The translations under genes and the position numbers were made by a program. Below the pieces are notes generated by a model, which made no database searches, was not told where the DNA came from, and was given only the letters and a program-made list of their open reading frames with translations. From NCBI RefSeq assembly GCF_026745355.1, contig NC_079205.1:1495283-1559282 (forward strand): 64,000 nt of DNA, read 5' to 3'. Below are positions 1-9,229 of the stretch, piece after piece (within the stretch, counting starts at the first letter, position 1; every line of letters begins with the position of its first letter). The stretch comes from Beta vulgaris subsp. vulgaris. Its lineage: Eukaryota > Streptophyta > Magnoliopsida > Caryophyllales > Amaranthaceae.

Positions 1-488
1 AATCTTCAACGTTAAAGAATTTCATCCCCTTAACTACTTGAAAGAAGCCCATTATCATAATCAACATTATTATTATAATTATCAAGCCATAGATTTTATG
101 AACATATAAACTTAAAATAGCTCCCTTAGTTGTCATGTTTTTTTATTTATTTTGCAAAATGTTTTGTTTCATGAATAACGACTTTTTCAATATTTATAAA
201 GTATAATAATAATATAAATAGTATGACGTAGAGTAAATAATATTTGCTCGTATTTTGCGGACCTCTTTGTTTGTTATAAGAATAAAATATTGCTAGTCTT
301 TTAATTGACATAAAATCTTGCTTGATTGATTTGTTTCTTGAGGGTTTCTACTTTCTACATTTGACCTTTTTGCATGAGTGCATACTTTATGGAAGTAAGA
401 TTTAAAAAAATTAGTTGTGAATTGTGAAGAAAAATTAAATAAATGAAAAAAATCTCTTTAGATATATATACCCTTTTAATATATATAT
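1..488. other. AT-rich intergenic DNA, nothing recognised
   Basis: The stretch is AT-rich with no open frame of note on either strand and no recognisable repeat end. It finishes in a short TA run that forms the left flank of the solo LTR. Confidence 0.6.
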
Positions 489-1236
489 TGTTAGAAGTGT
501 GATCAATGAGAGAACCGGATATCCACTCCAAGGCACGGAAACTACGCTTTCCTATTAGTTTAATTTCGCCCCTCTAGGATCACCGGGTTAACACGAAATA
601 ACTAATGAGATACAATGGAGAGAAACAATCCACTTAGATGATCTTCTAAGTGAATCAACAAGAACTTGTGTTTTGTGTTTGTGAAGAACACTCAAGAGAA
701 GATTGCAAGGTTTCTCTTTAAGCAAAGCAAGAAGGTTTTGAGAGTATAGAAAATCTGATTTTTCTTCTAACCCTTCACTCATAGGAATCCCAAGGTTTAT
801 ATAGGAAGAATAAACCTTTCATTGACTAGAGTAGTTAATCCCATAACCCCCATGTTAATCACCCATCAAAGGCCTTTAATCAGCTGATTTAAGGACCTTA
901 AAGGTCATTAAAATGAGGCCATAACATCACAACGGACATAAAACCGTCAAGGCATCTTTTCGCATTCCAAGGCAGAAGACACGTCGCGACTCGCGAAAAA
1001 GCTCGCGAGTCGCGAGGCGCTGGTCGCGACCCGCGACACCTGTCGCGACTCGCGACGGGCCACTGGTCGCGACTCGCGACGGTTGTCGCGACTCGCGGCC
1101 AGTCTTCTGTCTCCCTTGGTTTATCAATGCGTTTTGCCACTTGATGCACTTCTAGCCTTTTGCATACTAGACCTCCTCCTCTTCTAGTACATACCCTTAT
1201 GAGTTTCAAACCCATTACCCTATAAATGTTCCAACA
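489..1236 (-). mobile_element. Solo LTR of the local Ty1/copia family
   Basis: The segment begins TGTTAGA and ends TTCCAACA, the same ends as the two LTRs of the full-length element at 1729-7829, and aligns along its length with them. No internal coding sequence adjoins it. TATAT flanks both sides (484-488 and 1237-1241), which fits a 5-bp copia target duplication but is in low-complexity sequence. It probably arose by recombination between the two LTRs of an older insertion. It lacks the second copy of a ~55-bp duplicated segment seen in the other two LTRs. Open frames inside it are by-products of the CpG-rich repeat block. Confidence 0.85.
983..1100. repeat. CpG-rich palindromic repeat block in solo LTR
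   Basis: Repeated units related to GTCGCGACTCGCGAC, separated by short GC-rich spacers, stand out from the AT-rich surroundings. The core TCGCGA is its own reverse complement, so units can pair with each other on one strand. The same block occurs in the two other LTRs with different copy number. Confidence 0.85.
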
Positions 1237-1379
1237 TATATATTTATATATCATCTTTTGTATACAATTTCAAAGATTATGGAAATACTAGTAATTTTAT
1301 GATATGGAGAACCGTCCTTTGCATCCACCTCACTTCATCGACATTCTTTGTTTGAATTCTATAATATTGGTGGAAATTA

Positions 1380-1631
1380 TCTCTATTATATAAAAGAAGA
1401 GGAGGGGACACCAAAAATGGTAAACCCTTTTATATCCTTAAAGTATAAAATACAAATTCACCATCTTTTACCATTATACCCTCAATTAACAAAATATTTA
1501 CATCATCATTGATTTATTGATTTTCAGAAAATAAAAGAGAATACAATGAATTTTATGAACAATTTTTCGTATATACTATTACGCAACTGATCTCTTGTTT
1601 GTTTCCGCACGCATTGTACATACAAGACTAG
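1380..1631 (+). mobile_element. Non-autonomous mini-Helitron
   Basis: The left end reads TCTCTATTATATAA, a typical plant Helitron 5' end starting with TC. The right end is CTAG, matching the CTRR rule. The flanking bases are A on the left (1379) and T on the right (1632), as expected for insertion between A and T without target duplication. A degenerate version of the 3' hairpin seen in the copy at 17641-18143 lies near 1605. No coding capacity. Confidence 0.65.
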
Positions 1632-1728
1632 TTCATGAGAGGGTAGGAAGGTAGGGGAAGTATGTAGATGATCTAGTGGAGTCCAAAATGGACTTTATCA
1701 AACTCTTGCTTCTGAGTTGTTATTCATA

Positions 1729-2532
1729 TGTTAGAGTTTGTGATCAATGAGAGAACCGGATATCCACTCCAAGGCACGGAAACTACGCTTTCCTATTAGT
1801 TTAATTTCGCCCCTCTAGGATCACCGGGTTAACACGAAATAACTAATGAGATACAATGGAGAGAACAATCCACTTAGATGATCTTCTAAGTGAATCAAAC
1901 AAGAACTTGTGTTTTGTGTTTGTTGAAGAACACTCAAGAGAAGATTGCAAGTTTTCTCTTAAGCTAAGCAAGAAGTATTTGAGAGAGTATAGAATAGAAA
2001 ATTCTGATTTTCTTCTAACCCCTTACTCATAGGAATCCCAAGGTTTATATAGGAAGAATAAACCTTTCATTGACTAGGGAGGTTAATCACATAACCCCCA
2101 TCTTAATCACATTGACTAGAGAGGTTAATCACATAACCCCCATTTTAATCACTCATCAAAGGTCTTTAATCTACTGATTAAAGGACCTTAAAAGTCATTA
2201 AAATGATCAACAAAGCATCACAACGGATATAAAACCGTCGAGGCAACTTTTCGCATTCCAAGGCAGAAGACACGTCGCGACTCGCGAAGAAGCTCGCGAG
2301 TCGCGAGTCGCGAGGCGCTGGTCGCGACCCGCGACGCATGTCGCGACTCGCGACGGGCCACTGGTCGCGACTCGCGACGCCTGTCGCGACTCGCGGCCAG
2401 TCTTTGTCTCCCTTGGTTTATCAATGCGTTTTGCCACTTGATGCACACTAGTCTTTTGCATACTAGACCTCCTCCTCTTCTAGTACATACCCTTATGAGT
2501 TTCAAACCCATTACCCTATAAATGTTCCAACA
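1729..2532 (-). repeat. 3' LTR of the copia element
   Basis: It is 804 bp with TG...CA ends. It is longer than the 5' LTR mainly because its CpG-rich block has more units, and it holds a tandem duplication of about 55 bp around 2079-2155 that contains the phrase attgactag twice. Confidence 0.9.
2273..2398. repeat. CpG-rich palindromic repeat block in 3' LTR
   Basis: Units related to GTCGCGACTCGCGAC. This is the longest of the three copies in the window; it includes a unit of about 35 bp absent from the 5' LTR copy. Confidence 0.85.
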
Positions 2533-2546
2533 ATCCTCCTCCCATT
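2533..2546 (-). other. Polypurine tract of the copia element
   Basis: On the minus strand the sequence directly before the 3' LTR is AATGGGAGGAGGAT. A purine run at this place is the expected primer site for plus-strand DNA synthesis in LTR retrotransposons. Confidence 0.75.
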
Positions 2547-3041
2547 TATAGGGTAATGTTGAAAAGTTTTTCAACTTGCTATAAATCGCAAACACACATG
2601 TTCATGCATCATGGAAATATCTAACGATTGAATTTCCATTTAGTAAAAGTAATCTTTACAATAATTTAGATCATAATGATAGACAAAGCTTTGAATCATA
2701 TAACCATTACAAATTATTGAAGTTACTAATACACACAAACATAAACTAGGTTCTTAAAACCTCCGACACCTATGAAGCCTTGGTGTCCATATCCATTCAT
2801 AAGCATTCCAAGTCAAGCCTAAGACTTGATGAAGCGGCCAAACTTCTAGCTTACATAGGTAAATCTTTCCGGACATGCTCCTACAATTGAGCACCTTATC
2901 AAAGATTTATTAAGAATAAAATTCAACCTCTTTATCATTGTAGCAACAAGCACTAACCTCGGGATGTATTAAACAAGTGCTCCCAACCTCTTAGAGAAGT
3001 ACTATCCTCCTTGAATTTGAGATCTAACGTTGTATTAGACA

Positions 3042-4621
3042 TCAAATAGAGTTTTCCTTCACCATAGGTTGATCAATAGGCTTAAGACCCATCCCTTTGT
3101 TCATTTTGTTCACTAGTTCCCTTGACAACGGTTTTGTAAACGTATCCGCCAAGTTCAAACTAGACCGAACAAAATTAATAGTTATACAACTATTCCTTAT
3201 CATTTCCCGCACATAGCTATGTCTAACTCCAATGTGCCTTGACTTGCCATTGTAGACTTCACTATATGCTTTAGCTATGGTTGATGCACTATCACAATGG
3301 ATAGCAAGAGGTGACATTGGTTTCACCCATAAGTCCACCTCACTCAACACATTCCTTAGCCATTCCGCTTCTTGGCAACAAGAAGCCAAAGCAATGAATT
3401 CCGATGCCATAGTGGAATCCGTTATACATGTTTGCTTCTTGGAAGCCCATGAAATGGCACCTCCTCCAAGAAGAAACACCCAACCACTAGTGGATGAATA
3501 ATCTTCCTTATTCGAAATCCAACTAGCATCCGAGTAACCTTCTAAGATAGAAGGTTCTCTTTTGTATGTTATGACATAATCCAAGGTCTTATTCAAGTAC
3601 CTTAACACTCTTCTCAATGCTTGCCAATGCAACATACTAGGATTACTAGTATACCTACTGAGCTTGCCAATAGCAAAGGCTATATCCGGCCGAGTGCTAG
3701 TCATAGCATACATCAAGCTTCCAATTAAGCTTGCATACTCCAATTGTGAAATTGGAGTACCACTACTCGGAACCAAGTGAATACTAGGATCCATAGGAGT
3801 AGCAAAATGAGTCGAATTTGACTCATTATACCTCTTGACCACTTTCTCAATATAATGAGATTGTGATAAAGAAAACGACCCTTTCCCTCTTATTATTCTA
3901 ATACCTAGAATAACATCCGCTTCACCCAAATCTTTCATGGAGAAGCTAGAGGAAAGGAAGACTTTGGTCTTTTCCACTTGTTCCAAATCAGTCCCAAAAA
4001 TAAGCATATCATCAACATATAAGCAAATTATAACTCCTTTACCGTTATTATCAAATTTGCTATATACACACTTATCGGACTGATTTATTTTGAACCCACT
4101 AGACAACACAACTTCATCAAATTTTTGATGCCATTGCTTAGGTGCTTGTTTAAGACCATACAAAGATCTAACAATTTACAAACTTTAGTTTCTTGACCTT
4201 TAACCACAAACCCTTCAGGTTGATTCATGTACACTTCCTCCTCCAATTCACCATTAAGAAAAGCAGTTTTTACATCCATTTGGTGAATTACTAGACCATG
4301 AATCGCAGCTAATGCTATCAATAGTCTAATAGTAGCTATTCTAGCTACTGGAGCATAAGTATCAAAGTAATCGATACCATATCTTTGCCTAAAACCTTGG
4401 ACCACTAACCGGGCCTTATGTTTTAGTATGGTTCCATCGATTTTCTTTTTCCTTACAAAAATCCATTTACAACCTAGGGGTTTGCAACCGGGAGGTAAAT
4501 TAGCTAAAATCCAAGTGTGATTACCCATTATAGAATCCATTTCATCATTCACTGCCTCTTTCCAGAAAGCAGAATCATGAGACTTCATAGCCTCATCAAA
4601 GGACCTAGGATCCTCCTCCAT
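3042..4621 (-). pseudogene. Copia reverse transcriptase and RNase H, frameshifted
   Basis: Two overlapping minus-strand frames cover this domain. The upstream one (4621-4085) has the start of the reverse transcriptase with the WKEAV and YAPVAR regions and DVKTAFLNG, typical of copia. The downstream one (4163-3042) carries MYGLKQAP, the catalytic YVDD in LYVDDMLIFG, and RNase H with YSDASW, the SEFIAL glutamate region and HCDSAS. The two are offset by a frame change near 4163, so reverse transcriptase is split. The 373-codon downstream block is otherwise intact to its natural C-terminus. Confidence 0.93.
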
Positions 4622-4799
4622 ATTGTAACAATATGAAATTTGAGTCGAAATTGACTCCCTTGACCCTTCAACTAAATATAGTTGAAAATCCGGTCCAAAA
4701 GATTTCTCTTTTCTAATTCGTTTACTTTTCCTAATTTCCGGTGTTGTAGTATCATGATCATTTGAATGTCATCTACAACATTGGAACTAGTACTAGGTA

Positions 4800-5844
4800 T
4801 CATGTCCTTTGGTCTGGAATCGATGAGAATCTAGTCTCATCAAATATTGCATCCCTTGACTCTATCACGGAGTGAATAGAGACAAAGTCATTGGGCTCAA
4901 TGACATAAAACCTATAGGCTTTGCTATGTACCGCATAGCCTATAAAAATGCAATCAATTCCTTTTTCACCTAAAGTTTTCCTTTTAGGTTCCGTCAATTT
5001 GACAATTGCCCTACAACCCCATACCTTAAGGTAATTGAGATTAGGCTTTTTATTACACCAAAGTTCATAAGGGGTAGTCTTATTCCTTTTATTAGGAACT
5101 CGATTTAAAATGTAACATGCAGTTAAAATTGCATCACCCCAAAAACCGTCATTAAGACCCGAATTAGAAAGCATAGTGTTAACCATTTCTTTTAGGACCC
5201 TATTTTTCCTTTCCGCTATACCATTACTTTGAGGTGAGTATGGGGCGGTTGTTTCATGAATTACACCAATGGAACTAAAATAACTTGGATTATAATATTC
5301 ACCACCCCTATCCGTTCGAAGTCTTTTAATCTTTTGATTAAGTTGGAGTTCCACTTCGATTTTAAAGGTCTTAAACTTTTCTAGTGCTTCATCTTTAGTA
5401 AATAAAAATATATGTAACAAAACCTTGAAAAATCATCAATAAAAGTTACAACATATTTCTTATTTCCTAAAGAAGGTGAACTATGAAAGTCACACAAGTC
5501 ACTATGCACCAATTCAAGCAATACCGTTTGTCTAGTCACACTAGGATAAGGATTTTTTGTAATTTTATTTAGCACACAAGTGTTACACTTCTCTAACTTT
5601 AAATCGAAAGGAGGTATAACCCCATTTTAGACATGTCATATAATCTACGATAATTCACATGACATAAACGATTGTGCCATAGAGAAGAAACATCAAGCAT
5701 GTAAATAGAACTAGTACCAATTTTATTATCAATACTAAATTTAAACATTCCATTACAAAAGAAACCTTGTCCAACAAAAATACCACCCTTGGAAAGTACA
5801 AATTTATCCGACTCAAAAACAACTTTAAAACCATACTTATTCAA
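4800..5844 (-). pseudogene. Copia GAG-pre-integrase and integrase, frameshifted
   Basis: Three frames in succession cover the integrase. Frame one (5844-5599) has the zinc-binding pre-integrase segment with HNRLCHVN. Frame two (5575-5381) starts the catalytic core with HSDLCD, whose Asp is the first of the DDE triad, and FIDDFSR. Frame three (5420-4800) has TDRGGEY, with the second Asp, the Glu in NGIAERKNR, and the downstream VWGCRA and IFIGY segments. Key residues are present but two frame changes break the enzyme. Confidence 0.92.
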
Positions 5845-6350
5845 GAGACCTCCGACACAAGATTCTTCCTAACTTCCGGTACATACACAACATCCCGGAG
5901 AGTTAAAGTCTTTCCCGAGGTTAACAACAATTCTACTTGGCCTATGCCTCTAGCCTTTACCGTAGAATCATTCCCCATATACAAGATTGGACCATCATCC
6001 AAATCTTTCAAAGACTTGAAGAAATCCTTGTTATTGCACACATGTCTAGAGGCTCCCGAATCTATCCACCAAGAATCATCAACCTGCACACACATAATTT
6101 CAGAAATCATAGCAACAAAATGCATTTCTTCAATTACATTAACATGTGCATTGTTACCTTGGTTTTGAACAACACTAGGTTGTGTGTTCTTTGTCTTCTT
6201 CTTGTTGTTAGAAGGACAATCCCTCTTAAGATGAGGACCATTGCATATCCAACAAGAGAGGGTCTTCCTCTTCTTGTTTGCAACATTGGTTTTGTTGTTG
6301 TTGTTGTTGTGTTGTGTTGTTGGATTTCTTGGTCTTACTAGACCCACCAA
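5841..6350 (-). pseudogene. Copia zinc knuckle and aspartic protease segment
   Basis: This frame contains a nucleocapsid zinc knuckle of the form C-x2-C-x3-H-x4-C (CWICNGPHLKRDC), then an aspartic protease site with WWIDSGASRHVC, where DSGA is the active-site motif. It overlaps the end of the gag frame (6226-7020) in a different register. The crossover falls in an AAC/CAA repeat near 6290-6325, so slippage in that repeat is the likely cause. Confidence 0.88.
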
Positions 6351-7020
6351 CCTCTACCAAATTAACGGTAGATTTAGGAATACTAGGAGTAGTATCCTTA
6401 ACCCCATCTTGAGCCCGGATCCCCTCTTCAATACGAAGATGAGTTCCTAATTGCTCCATGGACATGTCTTCCTTTTTATGTTTTAAAAGATGTTTTGTAT
6501 CTTTCCAAGAATTTGGTAATTTGTCAATGATTGAGGCAACCGCAATTGCCTCATCCATCACCATACCATGTGATCTTATTTGGTTCAAAATATGATGAAC
6601 CTCATGGAATTGCTCCATAATAGGCCGATCATTAGTCATTTTAAAAGAATTAAAATTACTAACAAGGAATTTCTTACTTGAAGCATCTTCCGAAATGTAC
6701 TTGGCCTCAAGAGCGTCCCAAAGTTCCTTTGCACTCTCCACATTTTGGTAGAGATCAAACAACGGGTCGGTGAGAGAGTTGAGAATATGACCACGACAAA
6801 TGTAGTCATCATTCTCCCACTTGATCCTCTTCCTAGTAGTCTCAAGAGGCTCTTCCTCTCCATCTTCCGGGAGTGGTGGCATAGGAGTTGATAACACATA
6901 CACCACATTCAAGGCGGTCAACAAGAAATGCATCTTCTTTTGCCACCTCCGATAGCCCACCCCCTCAAACTTATCCAACTTTTGGAAGTTCATAGTCATG
7001 TCCTTGAGTGATTGAGCCAT
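6226..7020 (-). pseudogene. Copia gag (capsid) region
   Basis: An ATG at 7020 opens a 264-codon frame that begins MAQSLKDMT and contains the YRRWQKKM and ALEAKYISED regions typical of the plant copia gag family (UBN2/retrotran_gag). Its last ~40 codons, after the glutamine-coding CAA repeat, are out of register with the zinc knuckle. The ATG lies only 32 bp inside the 5' LTR boundary, an unusually short leader. Confidence 0.88.
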
Positions 7021-7052
7021 ATCCGAAAAAAGAGAAGATTAAACTAATAGAT

Positions 7053-7829
7053 TGTTAGAGTTTGTGATCAATGAGAGAACCGGATATCCACTCCAAGGCA
7101 CGGAAACTACGCTTTCCTATTAGTTTAATTTCGCCCCTCTAGGATCACCGGGTTAACACGAAATAACTAATGAGATACAATGGAGAGAACAAAATCCACT
7201 TAGATGATCTTCTAAGTGAATCAAACAAGAACTTGTGTTTTGTGTTTGTTGAAGAACACTCAAGAGAAGATTGCAAGTTTTCTCTTAAGCTAAGCAAGAA
7301 GTATTTGAGAGAGTATAGAATAGAAAATTCTGATTTTCTTCTAACCCTTCATCATAGGAATCCCAAGGTTTATATAGGAAGAATAAACCTTTCATTGACT
7401 AGGGAGGTTAATCACATAACCCCATTTAATCACATTGACTAGAGAGTTAATCACATAACCCCCATTTTAATCACTCATCAAAGGTCTTTAATCTACTGAT
7501 TAAAGGACCTTAAAAGTCATTAAAATGATCAACAAAGCATCACAACGGATATAAAACCGTCGAGGCAACTTTTCGCATTCCAAGGCAGAAGACACGTCGC
7601 GACTCGCGAAGAAGCTCGCGAGTCGCGAGGCGCTGGTCGCGACTCGCGACGGGCCACTGGTCGCGACTCGCGACGCCTGTCGCGACTCGCGGCCAGTCTT
7701 CTGTCTCCCTTGGTTTATCAATGCGTTTTGCCACTTGATGCACACTAGTCTTTTGCATACTAGACCTCCTCCTCTTCTAGTAAATACCCTTATGAGTTTC
7801 AAACCCATTACCCTATAAATGTTCCAACA
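7053..7829 (-). repeat. 5' LTR of the copia element
   Basis: It is 777 bp with TG...CA ends. It shares the ~55-bp internal duplication with the 3' LTR, but its CpG-rich block (7595-7693) is shorter. It would hold the promoter of the element on the minus strand. Confidence 0.9.
7595..7693. repeat. CpG-rich palindromic repeat block in 5' LTR
   Basis: Shortest of the three copies; it lacks the unit with the GACCCGCGAC variant that is found in the solo and 3' LTRs. Confidence 0.85.
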
Positions 7830-7838
7830 TTATTCATA

Positions 7839-8250
7839 TTTTAAAATATAATAATACAATTTAATTTTATTAATGGTATTACTATATGAGGCTTAATTAG
7901 CTTTCCACTATAAACCTCTAAATGATACTAAGATGTGTTACAATGAAATTGTTTAGTAGCTAGTTTCAATAGAACACGTACGTCTCATTACCAATGAACA
8001 TGCTTATTATGTAAAAATAACTAGCATAATGATTCATCATATCTTATTCGCCTTCACGTCAATTTCGATTTTTTTTATCCAAGCCCTAAATAGAGGTTTC
8101 ATATCTAAAGGAGGTAGAGCTTATGTAAGATCCGACCGAATCTAAATCTAATTACTATTATCACCTTATCAACTGAAAGATTAAAATTAATTACATTATA
8201 ATTAATAAGATAATATGCAATTTGAAGGGTTGTTCTTAAAGGACCCAATG
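7839..8250. other. Intergenic DNA, nothing recognised
   Basis: AT-rich sequence between the copia element and the plastid-derived segment. No coding frame or repeat boundary could be supported. Confidence 0.5.
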
Positions 8251-8319
8251 AATTTTTAATTGGACTTAGGGGATCTTTTTTAATTGATTCTTTGTCATAT
8301 TTTCTATGCATCTAACTAA

Positions 8320-8500
8320 AAAATTCTTTCTTCTTCCAACTTTTCGGTCTTCCCATTCATTTCCTATAGGACCTTCCCCTCACTCTTTCCATTATGCGAA
8401 TGAATAATCTATAATAGTTCGCAAATCCAAATCGGCTAATTGTTCTCGAATAGCACCTGCTCCAGTAGATATCTCTCTATTTCGAAATGTATCAAAACTA
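8320..8500 (-). pseudogene. rpoC1: Nuclear plastid DNA fragment: rpoC1
   Basis: Read on the minus strand, the segment encodes a stretch matching the plastid RNA polymerase beta' subunit: [20 protein letters not shown], then ADLDLRTII, and after a stop the [13 protein letters not shown] and FLVR segments. Several stops and small changes break the frame, so it is a decayed nuclear copy. Sequence on both sides (about 8105-8319 and 8500-8610) could also be organellar but was not recognised as the neighbouring part of rpoC1, so the insertion may be a mosaic. Identification rests on recall of the rpoC1 protein family and not on an alignment. Confidence 0.72.
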
Positions 8501-9229
8501 CCACAAAGAGTATACTACAGCCCTTGATCGTGAAATATCGAGTGCTTGTTGAACCCTGTGAATTGCGTGAAAGTAGGATACTCCAAATTCGGAGGTGAAA
8601 GAGTTTTTAAAAAAATGTTCTTAGTGGAAAAAAATGTGAATGAAAGATTTCACTGATTGCATTATTAAAAAATTAAGTAAACATTGTACAGATTAGATAA
8701 ATGTTTTCTAGAACTCTTGTATTTGTTATATTGAGTAATAACATAGTCCAAATCTAACTCATATTCAACCAGATCCACGGAAAATCAATCCCATTTAAGT
8801 TTGAATAGAGGTGGATCAAATAAAAAAGTTCTGTAAATCCAATTCAATCTGATCCATATCACCATTCCTAGATTGTGAATGTGAACTTGATTATGAACAA
8901 ATGTGATTTCCTTTTAAGAAAATCTCATTAAGAATACTAGAATAGTACATGCATTATCATGCATGCTTCTATAGCTCCTTCTATAGCTCTATATTAAGCT
9001 AAAAACATAAAGGAAGGCAATACAAGCAAACTCTATCATGTAGATAAAGGGAGGTATCATACACTACTTTGACATAGTTGCGGATGCACTATCGCATAAA
9101 TGTAGGAGTGGAGGAGATGATCTTAATGTAATTCATCATATTGTCGTACCCCCTAATTATTGTATGGAGCTTTTAAACTCGGATTATAATACACTACTTT
9201 GACATTAGATATTAAAAGTTTTCCTTTTT

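Larger units (their letters stand above)
1729..7829 (-). mobile_element. Full-length, coding-dead Ty1/copia retrotransposon
   Basis: Two LTRs (7053-7829 is the 5' LTR and 1729-2532 the 3' LTR) enclose a 4.5-kb internal region that reads on the minus strand in the order gag, protease, integrase, reverse transcriptase, RNase H. This order defines Ty1/copia. A purine-rich tract adjoins the 3' LTR. The coding region changes frame at least six times, so no full polyprotein can be made. The element is flanked by the 9-bp direct repeat TTATTCATA (1720-1728 and 7830-7838) rather than the usual 5 bp. LTRs are very similar apart from indels, which suggests a fairly recent insertion. Confidence 0.93.

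Noticed and set aside
898..1254. Overlapping open frames in the solo LTR (and equivalents at 2207-2595 and 7500-7808)
   Set aside because: They run through the CpG-rich repeat block on several frames, end at the LTR boundary and have no protein family resemblance.
5767..6168. Plus-strand open frames across the copia region (also 5937-6341, 3277-3501)
   Set aside because: They are antisense shadows of the minus-strand copia domains.
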